From an uncultured Saprospiraceae bacterium (GTDB lineage: Bacteria; Bacteroidota; Bacteroidia; Chitinophagales; Saprospiraceae): a stretch of DNA of 64,000 nt. Of the stretch, positions 26,390 to 36,762 are shown piece by piece; positions within the stretch are counted from its first letter, which is position 1; each line of letters opens with the position of its first letter. Under the pieces are notes generated by a model. It ran no database searches, was not told the DNA's origin, and saw nothing but the letters and a program-made list of their open reading frames with translations. The DNA lies in assembly GCA_937929945.1 (NCBI GenBank), contig CALFUK010000060.1:23858-87857 (forward strand), read 5' to 3'. The position numbers and the translations under genes are program-made.

Positions 26390-28522
26390 ATGCACCAGGC
26401 TAAAAGATATTTAGTCACATCCGCTCTGCCATACGCTAATGGACCACTTCACATTGGCCATCTTGCTGGTGCATATATTTCAGCAGATATATATGTCAGG
26501 TTTCTACGGCTTTCAGGTAAAGACGTGGTCTACATCGGAGGATCTGACGAACATGGCGCTGCGATCACCATCAAAGCGCTCAAAGAGAATACCACTCCCA
26601 GAGCCATCATAGATCAGTACCACGAAGAATTTAAAGATGCCTTCACTAAGATGCGCGTCTCATTCGACATGTATCATCGGACCTCAGAAGCCATTCATCA
26701 TAGCACGAGTCAAGAGTTCTTCAAAACTCTATATGAGAAAGGAGAATTTCAAGAAAAAGAGTCCGAACAATATTATGATGAAGAAGCTAAGCAGTTTCTG
26801 GCAGACCGCTACATCAAAGGGACATGTCCTAAGTGCAGCTACGAAGAAGCCTATGGCGACCAATGTGAAAACTGTGGCTCTTCACTCAGCCCTACAGAAC
26901 TCATCAATGTAAAATCCACCCTATCAGGTAATGAGCCCGTCCTACGCAAGACCACTCACTGGTACCTGGCACTGGACAAATATGAAGAGTGGCTGAAGTC
27001 ATACATAGAGGATGGTACACTGGATGGAGAATACCATCATGATCCCGAGAGCTGGAAAAACCACGTAGTAGGTCAGTGTAAATCTTGGCTGGACGGCGGG
27101 TTACAACCAAGATCTATGACTCGAGATCTAAACTGGGGCGTCGATGTACCCAAAGAAATACCAGGATCAGAAGGCAAAAAACTGTACGTGTGGATGGATG
27201 CCCCTATAGGCTATATCTCAGCGACTAAGCAGTGGGCCTTGGACAACGATAAAGATTGGGAGCCATACTGGAAAGATAAAGACACAGCACTCGTGCATTT
27301 CATAGGTAAGGACAATATCGTATTCCACTGCCTGACATTTCCAGCCATCCTGAAAGCGCATGGTGATTATATCCTACCGGTCAATGTACCGGCTAATCAG
27401 TTCCTCAATCTAGAAGGTAAGAAGATCTCTACCTCAAAAAACTGGGCTGTGTGGGTCAATGAATACTTGGAAGATATACCTAACAAGGTGGATGAACTCA
27501 GGTACCATATGATCAAGATCATGCCTGAGCAGCGCGATTCAGAATTCACCTGGAAAGGCTACCAAGACTCCGTGAATAATGAGCTGGTCAATAACTTAGC
27601 GAACTTCACGAATCGAGTTATGGTGCTGGCACATAAATACTACGATGGTGTCGTACCCGCTTTTGATGAGAACCAAGGCATCGCTAGCTGCAATGACCAA
27701 GATGAATTGTCATTTCACGACAGCGAGATCATCACACTTTTTGATGCACTTTCAGAATTAGGCCAGCACATCAGAGACTTTGACTTTAGAGCTGCCTTAA
27801 AGATGTTGATGCAGGTGTCCTCCCAAGGCAATCAGCTACTCCAATTCAATGAGCCGTGGAAGGTGGTTAAAACAGATCCAGAATTGGTAAAAGTCGTGAT
27901 CAATCTGGGCCTACAGTATGTAGCAGCACTGAGCATAGGGATCAGACCATTCATGCCAGATACATCTGACACGCTGAGGGAACTACTCGGATTACCACAA
28001 ATTAAGGAAGAGGGAGAATGGGATGACATGATGAATACACTCGCAGAAGGTGAGTCACTGCTCATCAGCGAGGGCCATCAGATCAATCCAGCAAAACACA
28101 TCTTTAGCAGAATCGATGATGAGCTCATACAGAAGCAAGTAGACAAACTCTTTGCCACATCTTCTGATGCCGCAGCACCAGCTGTCAGTATCAAGAAGAC
28201 GGTACAGTTTGATGATTTTACGAAGCTGGACATTCGGACCGCCACCATACTCGAAGCGGAAAAACATCCTAATGCAGATAAGCTGCTTAAGCTCACACTG
28301 GACCTTGGTTTTGAAAAAAGAACCGTGGTCTCTGGAATCGCAGAGCACTACTCCCCTACTGAAGTGGTCGGAAAGAAAGTATCATTATTAGCCAATCTCG
28401 CCCCGCGTAAGATCAGAGGCATCGAATCAAATGGCATGATTCTCATGGCAGAAGATGAGTCAGGCAAGCTGGCTTTCATCAGCCCAGAGAACGGTATGGT
28501 GGACGGTGCAGTGGTCAGATAG
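26390..28522 (+). CDS. metG: Methionyl-tRNA synthetase
   Basis: 710 residues from ATG 26390. The class I HIGH signature is HIGHLAG at 21-24, the KMSKS loop is KKISTSKNWAV, and a zinc knuckle is seen as CPKCSYEEAYGDQCENC. SALPYANGPLHIGHLAGAYI, GSDEHGAAI and FIGKDNIVFH are the Met/ATP-site motifs. Residues about 600-710 form an EMAP/Trbp111-like tRNA-binding domain (FTKLDIRTATILEAEKHPNA, SGIAEHYSP, LLANLAPRKIRGIESNGMIL). It charges initiator and elongator tRNA-Met. Length is usual for the C-terminally extended form. ATG 26372 is possible but lies before the predicted transcript start. Confidence 0.97.
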   Translation: MHQAKRYLVTSALPYANGPLHIGHLAGAYISADIYVRFLRLSGKDVVYIGGSDEHGAAITIKALKENTTPRAIIDQYHEEFKDAFTKMRVSFDMYHRTSEAIHHSTSQEFFKTLYEKGEFQEKESEQYYDEEAKQFLADRYIKGTCPKCSYEEAYGDQCENCGSSLSPTELINVKSTLSGNEPVLRKTTHWYLALDKYEEWLKSYIEDGTLDGEYHHDPESWKNHVVGQCKSWLDGGLQPRSMTRDLNWGVDVPKEIPGSEGKKLYVWMDAPIGYISATKQWALDNDKDWEPYWKDKDTALVHFIGKDNIVFHCLTFPAILKAHGDYILPVNVPANQFLNLEGKKISTSKNWAVWVNEYLEDIPNKVDELRYHMIKIMPEQRDSEFTWKGYQDSVNNELVNNLANFTNRVMVLAHKYYDGVVPAFDENQGIASCNDQDELSFHDSEIITLFDALSELGQHIRDFDFRAALKMLMQVSSQGNQLLQFNEPWKVVKTDPELVKVVINLGLQYVAALSIGIRPFMPDTSDTLRELLGLPQIKEEGEWDDMMNTLAEGESLLISEGHQINPAKHIFSRIDDELIQKQVDKLFATSSDAAAPAVSIKKTVQFDDFTKLDIRTATILEAEKHPNADKLLKLTLDLGFEKRTVVSGIAEHYSPTEVVGKKVSLLANLAPRKIRGIESNGMILMAEDESGKLAFISPENGMVDGAVVR

Positions 28523-28524
28523 AT

Positions 28525-28893
28525 CTAAGTTCTTTTTGATTGATAAGCTACCGTATCATCCAAATGATAGGCCTCGGCAAATAACTCATTAATCAACTCA
28601 AGGTCCAAGCTGCTATCCACTTTTAATTCTATACCCGCCACCTGACTTCTATCTTTAAAGTCCAATAGATGCCACAGATGCTCTAACTCCATGGCTCTTA
28701 AGAATGCCAATTCTACACCTCCAGATTTTAAGGGATTAAGGTAGCAAATCCACGACTTCCTAAAATAAAAAGGAATGCGGTATCTCATCTTCATCTCTAC
28801 ATCGGGATAATCAATAAACACGGTACTCAGCTCCTCGATGATAGTCACCACCTCTTCACTTTGTTTGGATAAGAAGTCCTGATATTGAGCCAT
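28525..28893 (-). CDS. DUF1801 domain protein
   Basis: 122 residues. DYPDVEMKMRYRIPFYFRKS, ICYLNPLKSGGVELAFLRAM, VAGIELKVDSSLDLELINEL match the DUF1801 family (YdhG-like small alpha/beta proteins that resemble the frataxin fold). No biochemical function is established. It is convergent with metG, 2 bases apart, and divergent from the glycerate kinase. Confidence 0.78.
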   Translation of the reverse strand: MAQYQDFLSKQSEEVVTIIEELSTVFIDYPDVEMKMRYRIPFYFRKSWICYLNPLKSGGVELAFLRAMELEHLWHLLDFKDRSQVAGIELKVDSSLDLELINELFAEAYHLDDTVAYQSKRT

Positions 28894-28976
28894 GATTCTT
28901 TCAGCTATATTTACTAGAATAATATACAGTATCTTCTTGGGGTCAAAAAATTAGAAGAGCTGTTGTTCATTCTTCT

Positions 28977-30092
28977 ATGATGAAAAAGCCATTGAAAATA
29001 TTAATCGCATGTGATAAGTATAAAGGTTCGCTGTCGGCTGATGACGTATGCACTATTTTAGAAGAGGGTATCATGACATATCACTCCCATGCAGAATGCT
29101 TCGCGCAGCCATTAGCTGATGGAGGTGATGGTACTGTCAGCATCATTCGAAAATTCCTAGGATTACAGCCCGTCAATGTGGCTACGATCGACCCATTGAA
29201 TAGGCCGATAGAAGCAGCCTACTACCACAGTGATGATACCGCATACGTAGAGCTGGCAGAATGCTCTGGCATATCACAGCTCACCCCGACAGAGCTTAAT
29301 CCGATGATCACACACTGCATCGGGACAGGAAAGCTCATTCGACAAGCTATCAAAGACGGATATCGTAAAATCACACTCTGCATAGGCGGTAGCTGCACGA
29401 ATGAAGCAGGGCTATCAATTGGCCACGCTTTAGGATTTAAATTTTTAGATAAAGATCAGCGTGAGCTGATCCCTACAGGTGGAAATTTAGCTGAAATAGT
29501 ACACATAAATCCACCCGAGTTAGATGTAGATGTGAGCATGACAATTCTCTGCGATGTGAATAATCCATTGTATGGACTGAATGGAGCTGCTCATGCCTTT
29601 GCAGCTCAAAAAGGAGCTGCAGATCACGAGATACTTCGTCTCGATGATGGACTCAGACATATTGCCAGTCTATTAGAGAGATACACTGGACAGTCCGTCA
29701 AAGATCTCCAGGGAGGTGGTGCTGCAGGGGGTATAGCCGCTGGACTCCATGCGCTGCTCGGAGGCAAACTTATATCTGGCTTCACTTACATCAGCGAAAT
29801 GATTCAGCTGGAGGACGGGATAAGACAGGCTGACATCGTCATCACGGGCGAGGGCTATTTAGATTCTCAGTCCTTCGATGGAAAAGTCATAGGTCAGATG
29901 GCGACCCTGTGTCAACTGCATGATAAACCTCTAATTGCTGTCGTCGGTGGTACAAATCTTGATAGAAGAAAACTCAATGCCAATGGAATCACAGCATTAT
30001 ACCAAATCATGGACCACGCCTTAGATCAAGAAGATGCTATCACAAACGCAACACGCTACCTAACACAAATATCAGCAACTCTCAAAATATAA
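28977..30092 (+). CDS. Glycerate 2-kinase (GlxK type)
   Basis: 371 residues; phosphorylates glycerate with ATP in the glyoxylate/serine-related pathways. The N-terminal LKILIACDKYKGSLSADDVC and QPLADGGDGTVSII are the GlxK signatures; GTGKLIRQAIKDGYRKITLC, GGSCTNEAGLSIGHALGFKF, GGGAAGGIAAGLHALLGG and VITGEGYLDSQSFDGKVIG are the remaining conserved blocks with the Asp and Lys of the active site. ATG 28977 is used; ATG 28980 is next to it. A terminator-like hairpin follows. Confidence 0.94.
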   Translation: MMKKPLKILIACDKYKGSLSADDVCTILEEGIMTYHSHAECFAQPLADGGDGTVSIIRKFLGLQPVNVATIDPLNRPIEAAYYHSDDTAYVELAECSGISQLTPTELNPMITHCIGTGKLIRQAIKDGYRKITLCIGGSCTNEAGLSIGHALGFKFLDKDQRELIPTGGNLAEIVHINPPELDVDVSMTILCDVNNPLYGLNGAAHAFAAQKGAADHEILRLDDGLRHIASLLERYTGQSVKDLQGGGAAGGIAAGLHALLGGKLISGFTYISEMIQLEDGIRQADIVITGEGYLDSQSFDGKVIGQMATLCQLHDKPLIAVVGGTNLDRRKLNANGITALYQIMDHALDQEDAITNATRYLTQISATLKI

Positions 30093-30174
30093 TACAGCAC
30101 CTCAGAAGGCTTACTAGACAACTAATTAAACATGATGTAAGCAGGGCATGATATCAATAGATGTAATAACGAAA

Positions 30175-30204
30175 AAAGGATTCGCCTTCATGACGAACCC
30201 TTTA
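30175..30204 (+). terminator. Terminator after glycerate kinase
   Basis: AAAGGATTCG, a 9-base loop, CGAACCCTTT; one A-C mismatch, and only a short T run. Confidence 0.6.
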
Positions 30205-30699
30205 CTAATTCAAACATCTACTCAGAATAATTTCGTTATGCCTTTATTCACACTAACATAAACCTTAAAAAATCAGTTTTGGGTCCACTAGCTCCATAAC
30301 ATATATGAAGTTCGCTCGTCACTATCAGCACACCTCTTCTATTTTTTATCTAACTGATCACTGCGAAAAATAATCGAGTTACTAAGAGATGGTTTTGATG
30401 TTCTAAAACTACTATGAAATACGACTGTCTACAAGTACCATATTATAGGCAAAAAGGATATTGATACAATAAATAATACGTAAAACGCTAAAGCTTTGAG
30501 CGATATACATTTACAATCTGATACTGATGCGAATTATGTCAATGATTTGTCAGAACCTATAGTTTGATTGTAGTTCATGACTTACAGTCGCATTTCAAAC
30601 AATCAGTCAAGTGACAGCCCATATGTTTAGAGAAAGAGAGAGAGCTTGGGTACTACAGTAGAGGAGACTTTACAAAAGCAATATTGATCTGTGGGTCGT
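30205..30699. other. AT-rich intergenic region without a gene
   Basis: About 495 bases between the glycerate kinase terminator and the hairpin array. No frame, repeat or strong hairpin was recognised. It may contain decayed copies of the array unit, but I could not align any. Confidence 0.5.
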
Positions 30700-31116
30700 T
30701 TATAAAAAGGTGAGCAGCCAGCCTGAGAGTCTGGCTGCTCAATCCTAATTAAGCCTAATATTAATCTTTATTCTTTTAAAAATGATTCGTCAATTTCAGG
30801 ACACACTTTTCAGCTGGTGAAAAAAGGGGGCAGTCAGCCTGAGAAATATGACTGCCCATCCTAATTCAGCCTAATATTAATCTACTATTCAATAACTCTA
30901 TTCGTCTTTTTTGAAAGCATTTAAGCAGTCAGTTAAAAAAAGGAGGTGGATCACGCCTGAGAGATATGATCCACCCATCCTAATTCAGCCTAATATTAAT
31001 CTACTATTCAATAACAATTTATCTTTTGGTCTGAGATCAATTAAAGGGCTTGAGAAAAGGGAGGCAGTCACCCTGAGAAGTAACTACCTCATCCTAATTC
31101 AGCCTAATATTAATCT
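30700..31116 (-). repeat. Four tandem terminator-like hairpins after the giant adhesin
   Basis: Four units with a period of about 114-119 bp. Each has a shared box (ATCCTAATTCAGCCTAATAT with small changes; copies start at 30742, 30858, 30977, 31091) and a hairpin: 30712-30740 (GAGCAGCCAG/CTGGCTGCTC), 30828-30857 (GGGCAGTCA/TGACTGCCC), 30945-30975 (GGTGGATCA/TGATCCACC) and 31061-31090 (GAGGCAGTCA/TAACTACCTC). The loop GCCTGAGA is mostly kept. Read on the minus strand, each stem is followed by a T run, so all four can act as terminators of the adhesin gene. Stems change in sequence but remain complementary. Bases between units resemble decayed 3' ends of the coding sequence. Confidence 0.93.
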
Positions 31117-34100
31117 TTATTCAATCACAATCATTTTCTTCGTCATAGTCTCTGCTCCACTATCCAACTGGTAGTAATAGACGCCTGCTTCATGTCCCGA
31201 CCAATCCAATACGTACTCTTGATACCCTGCTTGATACTCCGATACCAATGTCTCGATCAGCTTACCATCCACACCTAAGATACTTAGGGTAGCAGGACCA
31301 GCCTCAGCTAAATAAAAGCTGATGGTCGTCTGATGCTTGAATGGATTCGGTTCGTTTTGGAAGAGAGCCGTGCTGACATCTGCGACATCCGCTGCACTCC
31401 TCACAGTCATATCTATATTCACTCTATCTAATGCCTCTCCGATGTATGCCTCTGCGGCGGTAATGCCGTCTACATCAAATTGTAGAGACTGATTGATACT
31501 CATGCTGGACGCTATGGATAGATCAGTCATAGCTTCTACCTCCATAATGAAAAGCACATCATCGCTGCTCACACTCTCCATAGCTGACCAACTGAACATA
31601 GTCCTGTTGTCAGTCGCATGATAATGCTCAGAAGACATTTGTACCGCTGCTCCGACTATCTCCTTGATCATAAGTCCAGGATGATCTAATGTAAACTGGA
31701 AGCCATATACTTCAGTAAAGTCTTTAGCATACACCTTAATGGACTCCGTCTGCCCCTTTACTAATAGCATATCTTTTACTTCCAATGAAACCTCGTTATC
31801 AGTTCTTAGTTCTGCTCGCTTCAGTCCATTTACAATGGTACTATTATTGACATCACCCACTTTAATCCCAAGGAAGTCTTCCTCCATTTGATCTTGAGCT
31901 ATGTTATTAATCGCCAATCGGCTGACGAATGGCCAAGGACTCAACACGTCAAAGAATGTCTGATGCGCATCGACGAATAACCAGCTTTCATTATTCGTTA
32001 GCTCTTTGTCAATGCCTAATATTAATTTTCGTAATTCAATCAAATCTATTGCAGTGATTTTTCGGTCAGCATTCACATCAGCCGCAATCATCTTGTAGGG
32101 AGTGTCAAATGCAGCCACTCCTAAGATGTGCTTCTGAATCATCACAATGTCTATGGTGGTGACTCCATTCACGTAGCTATCATCTTTACTGGCTCTGATC
32201 TGATAGTCGACATCCATAGGATTATCGGCGAAGGCATACATACCTTCATCACCCGTCATCATCTCTACTGGATATTCAGCTAAGGAGCTGTTCACGCTGA
32301 CACTTGTCCCTGGTATTCTATCACCCAGCTCTGTCTCGATCGTACCAGAGATCATTGCTCCATTACCTTGTTGTGCGCTATCATCATCACAGTCATTAGA
32401 GAATAATAATGATACAGAACAATAGTCCCCATTGCCTGACACATCCCAGACATAGACATCAAGTATTTTCAGAGATTGAATGAGTGAGTCACAGGTAAAA
32501 AAGATACTAGCTTGATCAGTGAATCCTTCGTCAGTCGGATGCAGTGGTGTGACACCCTGCTCGACGATAGAGAATTTTAATTCTTCTTTAGCCGTACAGT
32601 TATCAAAACTTCCCAGGTCATAATCTTTCGCCCAGATCGCAGCTGTATTATCAGACTCCATGAAGACTGTAGTCAGACCAATGACACATATAGGTGTCGG
32701 TGTCTTCTCGTCACCATACATCACTGTGGTCGTACCAAAGCCTTGATTGCCACATCCATCAGAGACCCTCCACTTGATAAAGCGCACATCACCTGGGCTA
32801 CCCTCTCGCGTACTCATGGTCGCTGTCGAGCCCCTGCTTACTTTTACATTCGTACCTTCATCATCGTTCACTGGATCACCATTTTCATCCACGACTTCGA
32901 TCGTCCAGTGCAGGAATTCTGCCGGTGACTCGATGCCATCACAAAAGTCCATCGCGCTGGCAGTGATCACTTCAGAACCGAAGCAGAGTCTATCACCTTG
33001 CTTTTGGTCAGACCCTCCCGTGGTATTGACAATGACTGTGTCAGCCTGCAGTACGACTATCGGCGCACTGTCATCCACCACTTTGATCACCTGATCATAG
33101 GTATAGTATCCATCTACATCCACCCTGTCATAGCGGAAGTACACAGAGTCCTGGATCTCTGGCCCATATTCGGGGCAGCTGCTACAGATACCCTGCGTCC
33201 AGTCTTCGATAGCGACGAAGCTATCGGAGAATTGATCATTATCATCATCCAGATTATCTGCATTAGTATCCCAGGTACACCAGTCTACGACTGTCCATCG
33301 GTTGATGATCTTCAGACAGGCATCACTCGCTACCACCGTATCTGACTCTACACTGTAGCCGACTAATCCACAATCAGTATCACACCATACAGGTATCTCA
33401 TCTACCAGTCCAGACATACACGTGAATGGCTGACCCATCAGTACGATGGTGGGCTCTTGCTCTACTGATTCATCTACTTCACATTCATAATTGTATCCAT
33501 CGAAGAGGCTGCCGTCATAATGCTTTGGCCACTTGATCGTGTATGGATCAAATCGATCCACCTCGGCATCTATGGTGACGATCTGCTCACAGTAGCCATC
33601 ACCTCCAGAAAGGTCTCCACTGGCATCCAGATCGATGTACCACTCTCTAATAATGGTACCAGATCCACAGCCTAAGTTATTATCGGTCTCAGCGAGCAGG
33701 ACGACCTCTAAATCATCAGCGCATATATCACCTATGACCTGCGGTCCTTCGGCACCTTCTAAGTCACCAGCACAACCGACCGTGATCGGCTCACACACGA
33801 GATTGCCTCCTCCTTTATTAGTCACTGTCACGCTCACCATACATCGGTTCTCATTACCAAATTTATCAGTGACGATGACGATGACGAATAATTCTTTGCC
33901 TACATCTTCACAGCAGAACTTCACATAGTCTCCTGGTATGGCTACATCTGTAAACTGGCTGCTGTCTTTGACACAGAGAAGATCAGCCTCTTCTGTGGTA
34001 GGAAAACAGGTGACGGGCTTATAGCCCAACTCATTTCCATCACAGTCCGTCACGATCTCTTCAGTATCTTCCATTCTGATGACTTGGAATGTGATATCAC

Positions 34101-35991
34101 CACATCCAGAGTCATGACTGTTCGCATCGAATACGTCAGCCATCACTTTAGCGACTCCATCAAAGTCTATCCCATCACCAGAAGTAAGTGTAATAACCAG
34201 TTCATCCTGGCATACAGCTACGGGGCTGATGAGGTCTACGACATGCACATTGAGCGTCACGGGTGTCATATTGCCACATCCATCTGAGACTTGTAAGGTG
34301 ACTGGTACTAATGAGTCTTGAGCTGGTATACCAGTGATGAATCCTTCTGAAATTGTCCCGTACGGCGTGTTCCAAGTGATCTCAAACTCAGAGGCACAAT
34401 TGTCAGTTATTTCAAGCTCAGGCAAAGGGGCTCTACCTGTGCACGTCCATGGATCTATACTTATTTGGATATCATCTGGCTCTAATACCACAGGAGCTTC
34501 ATTGTCAAATAATTCAATATTCTGTACTCCTGATAAATTTGTCGTAGAACTGCACCAATCTATAATCGTCCAATTTCTGATTATTTTTTTACCGCCCATA
34601 CAAGCCTGAAACTCATCATCACTATAAGACGCTATCAGATTGCATTGCTTCTCCTTGATTAGTACGATTGGATTTTTAAATCCATCTATAACCGTATCTA
34701 TCACAATTGAGTCTTTTAGTTCTTTCTTTACCACATCAACTAAAGTCCATATCTCCTCCAATACCCCATCGCCATCCACATCGACTCGTACTTTCGTCAT
34801 CTCTTGCACAGTATCTCTAGCCCCTATCACGTGCACAATCTTTTCTTGATAAATGGTGTCTGGCACCAATGTATGCACGTCGATGTAATAAGGATATGCC
34901 AAGGTACCAGATCCAGTCTCAGCAAAAATAGCTTCAGGAGATGCATCTAATCCACATCCCAAATTGATGTTGTTAGGGAAAAATAATGGAGTGACTGTAC
35001 CACTACCAGTCAATGAAGGGCTAATGTCTAATTTTTCTGTTCGATAAGCTTGCCGCAATAAGACCGTTTTGACTCGTTCTCCGTGCATCATGGTCGTAGC
35101 TGTGTAGCTTACGACATTGAGCTCTCCACCATCTGAACATATATCGCCTGTGACTTCATGATCTACAGAGAGATCTCCGACTAGAGGTGCAGAGCATCCA
35201 GCATCAATTAAGGCTAAGACGCTATCCACCGAAATAAAATTTTGGGGGATACTGCCACACCACGTAACACAATTCGAATCTAAACCACAGTCAGCAATGT
35301 TTAGATCGATAATATAGTCACCGAAGGCACTGGAATTATCTTGGGATAATGTGACAGTGTATTTGAGCTGAGCATTAATCGGAAACGATCCGCTAAATTC
35401 ACCAGTGTCATCAATTAAAATTGTGGTGACTAAATTCCCTAATTCATCTATGAGCTCAGCAGTAGAGGTGGAATGCCCCCAAATGGGCTCTCCATTCCTG
35501 CCATTACCAGCGTTAAAGAAAAAGTCGGCTTTTATATCAATATTGAGGGTATTATGACAACTCTCAAGTGGAGTGATCATGACTGAATCCTTTCGATTGA
35601 ACGCATCTAATTTTCCAGAAGCCCTCTCGGATACGCCCGGTACGTAGGCACACTCTGCTTCAATTCCTGGCAGAACAGCATTAAATTCTAAGTTGATCTC
35701 GCCCCAGCAGCTATTGCCACACTCGCTAATCACTTTATACTCTAATGGCCTGTTAGTATGCTCTCCAGTCAGCGTGTCACCTATCAAGGTGCCATCAGTA
35801 TCAAATACTTGAATGTCATAGCTGAGGTCTCCCGAATTCTCGATCAAGAGATCAGGATCAAGCTTCACAAAGCAGTCACTTCCTATACTTATTTGGATCT
35901 TGTCATTACATGAAATAGCAGGGCATTGAGACTGCACCCCGTGGCAAATGAATACCAGTAAAAAAGCTGAAATTAGGCTCGCTTTCATCAT
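31117..35991 (-). CDS. Giant T9SS type A adhesin with dockerin- and cohesin-like parts
   Basis: 1,624 residues with a signal peptide (MMKASLISAFLLVFICHGVQ, SQ). About 1,200 residues of Cys-rich HYR/Ig-like modules follow, each with DNC or DGCG motifs. Near the C-terminus come a carboxypeptidase-regulatory-like strand block (MISGTIETELGD), a dockerin type I-like duplex (VNGVTTIDIVMIQKHILGVA and DVNADRKITAIDLIELRKLI), a cohesin-like domain (LVKGQTESIKVYAKDF, VYGFQFTLDHPG), and a T9SS type A sorting domain (NEPNPFKHQTTISFYLAEAG, DWSGHEAGVYYYQL, KKMIVIE). Likely a cell-surface or secreted adhesin. It is a paralogue of the 1-3903 gene. The start is 35991 or 35988. Confidence 0.92.
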   Translation of the reverse strand: MMKASLISAFLLVFICHGVQSQCPAISCNDKIQISIGSDCFVKLDPDLLIENSGDLSYDIQVFDTDGTLIGDTLTGEHTNRPLEYKVISECGNSCWGEINLEFNAVLPGIEAECAYVPGVSERASGKLDAFNRKDSVMITPLESCHNTLNIDIKADFFFNAGNGRNGEPIWGHSTSTAELIDELGNLVTTILIDDTGEFSGSFPINAQLKYTVTLSQDNSSAFGDYIIDLNIADCGLDSNCVTWCGSIPQNFISVDSVLALIDAGCSAPLVGDLSVDHEVTGDICSDGGELNVVSYTATTMMHGERVKTVLLRQAYRTEKLDISPSLTGSGTVTPLFFPNNINLGCGLDASPEAIFAETGSGTLAYPYYIDVHTLVPDTIYQEKIVHVIGARDTVQEMTKVRVDVDGDGVLEEIWTLVDVVKKELKDSIVIDTVIDGFKNPIVLIKEKQCNLIASYSDDEFQACMGGKKIIRNWTIIDWCSSTTNLSGVQNIELFDNEAPVVLEPDDIQISIDPWTCTGRAPLPELEITDNCASEFEITWNTPYGTISEGFITGIPAQDSLVPVTLQVSDGCGNMTPVTLNVHVVDLISPVAVCQDELVITLTSGDGIDFDGVAKVMADVFDANSHDSGCGDITFQVIRMEDTEEIVTDCDGNELGYKPVTCFPTTEEADLLCVKDSSQFTDVAIPGDYVKFCCEDVGKELFVIVIVTDKFGNENRCMVSVTVTNKGGGNLVCEPITVGCAGDLEGAEGPQVIGDICADDLEVVLLAETDNNLGCGSGTIIREWYIDLDASGDLSGGDGYCEQIVTIDAEVDRFDPYTIKWPKHYDGSLFDGYNYECEVDESVEQEPTIVLMGQPFTCMSGLVDEIPVWCDTDCGLVGYSVESDTVVASDACLKIINRWTVVDWCTWDTNADNLDDDNDQFSDSFVAIEDWTQGICSSCPEYGPEIQDSVYFRYDRVDVDGYYTYDQVIKVVDDSAPIVVLQADTVIVNTTGGSDQKQGDRLCFGSEVITASAMDFCDGIESPAEFLHWTIEVVDENGDPVNDDEGTNVKVSRGSTATMSTREGSPGDVRFIKWRVSDGCGNQGFGTTTVMYGDEKTPTPICVIGLTTVFMESDNTAAIWAKDYDLGSFDNCTAKEELKFSIVEQGVTPLHPTDEGFTDQASIFFTCDSLIQSLKILDVYVWDVSGNGDYCSVSLLFSNDCDDDSAQQGNGAMISGTIETELGDRIPGTSVSVNSSLAEYPVEMMTGDEGMYAFADNPMDVDYQIRASKDDSYVNGVTTIDIVMIQKHILGVAAFDTPYKMIAADVNADRKITAIDLIELRKLILGIDKELTNNESWLFVDAHQTFFDVLSPWPFVSRLAINNIAQDQMEEDFLGIKVGDVNNSTIVNGLKRAELRTDNEVSLEVKDMLLVKGQTESIKVYAKDFTEVYGFQFTLDHPGLMIKEIVGAAVQMSSEHYHATDNRTMFSWSAMESVSSDDVLFIMEVEAMTDLSIASSMSINQSLQFDVDGITAAEAYIGEALDRVNIDMTVRSAADVADVSTALFQNEPNPFKHQTTISFYLAEAGPATLSILGVDGKLIETLVSEYQAGYQEYVLDWSGHEAGVYYYQLDSGAETMTKKMIVIE

Positions 35992-36224
35992 CAGATTGGT
36001 TATTATCAATTATAGTTTTCAAACATAGATATTCTTGTAATAGGTTGTAACCTGAATATCTGTGATGTAAATATAACAAAATATTTATATATGTTATTTT
36101 TATTATATGTAAAATGTAAATACGTCGTCAGCGGTAATGCGCTCCAGACCTGTAAACAGGGGACTAAGCGGTAGAAAAGGCGCTATGAAAAAACTTTAAA
36201 AAATACTTTCTATCATGCAGAAAT

Positions 36225-36294
36225 GCGCTGCCATTCTGGGCGCATTTGAGATTCTATGCGCATTTTGAATTCTGAGCGCATTTTGGATTCTAGG
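36225..36294 (+). repeat. 18-bp tandem repeat in a gene-free region
   Basis: GCGC marks starts at 36225, 36240, 36258 and 36276. Units are GCGCATTTGAGATTCTAT, GCGCATTTTGAATTCTGA, GCGCATTTTGGATTCTAG and a shorter first unit. It lies in 35992-36762, about 770 bases without any gene; the rest of that stretch shows nothing I can name. Confidence 0.85.
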
Positions 36295-36762
36295 CTAAGT
36301 GGATTATGCATTGGTCGTGATAAACCTATTTGAAATGGAGACCTCTGCATTGGCTTCATAAACATCTTGGAGGACCAAGAATCCTATTGAGAACGAAAGC
36401 CTGACTCCACTTTTCAAGGAGAATACAAAGGGTCAATTTTTTTTCTAAGGGAATACAAGGCTTGATAGAGTAGCCAGGCTCTATCAATCCCAGATCCTAC
36501 AAAATGCTGCATCATTATCTGAACTTATCTTGGAACCCTGCATAAGCTGTAAGTCCATGCTGGCTCATGTAATACATGGGGCGACCTATCTCCATCTCCT
36601 TTTTCAAAAAATCAACCTAACTGTCGGACCGCTAAACTCAGGACGATTGTACTCTTTCATAGCACTTACTCATTAAAAAGAGTCGAGCTACCTAAGTCCT
36701 TATCTAATCAGGAAACATTATGCTTTAGAATGGTGTTATTCTCTTTGTTAAAAATAAGCTAT

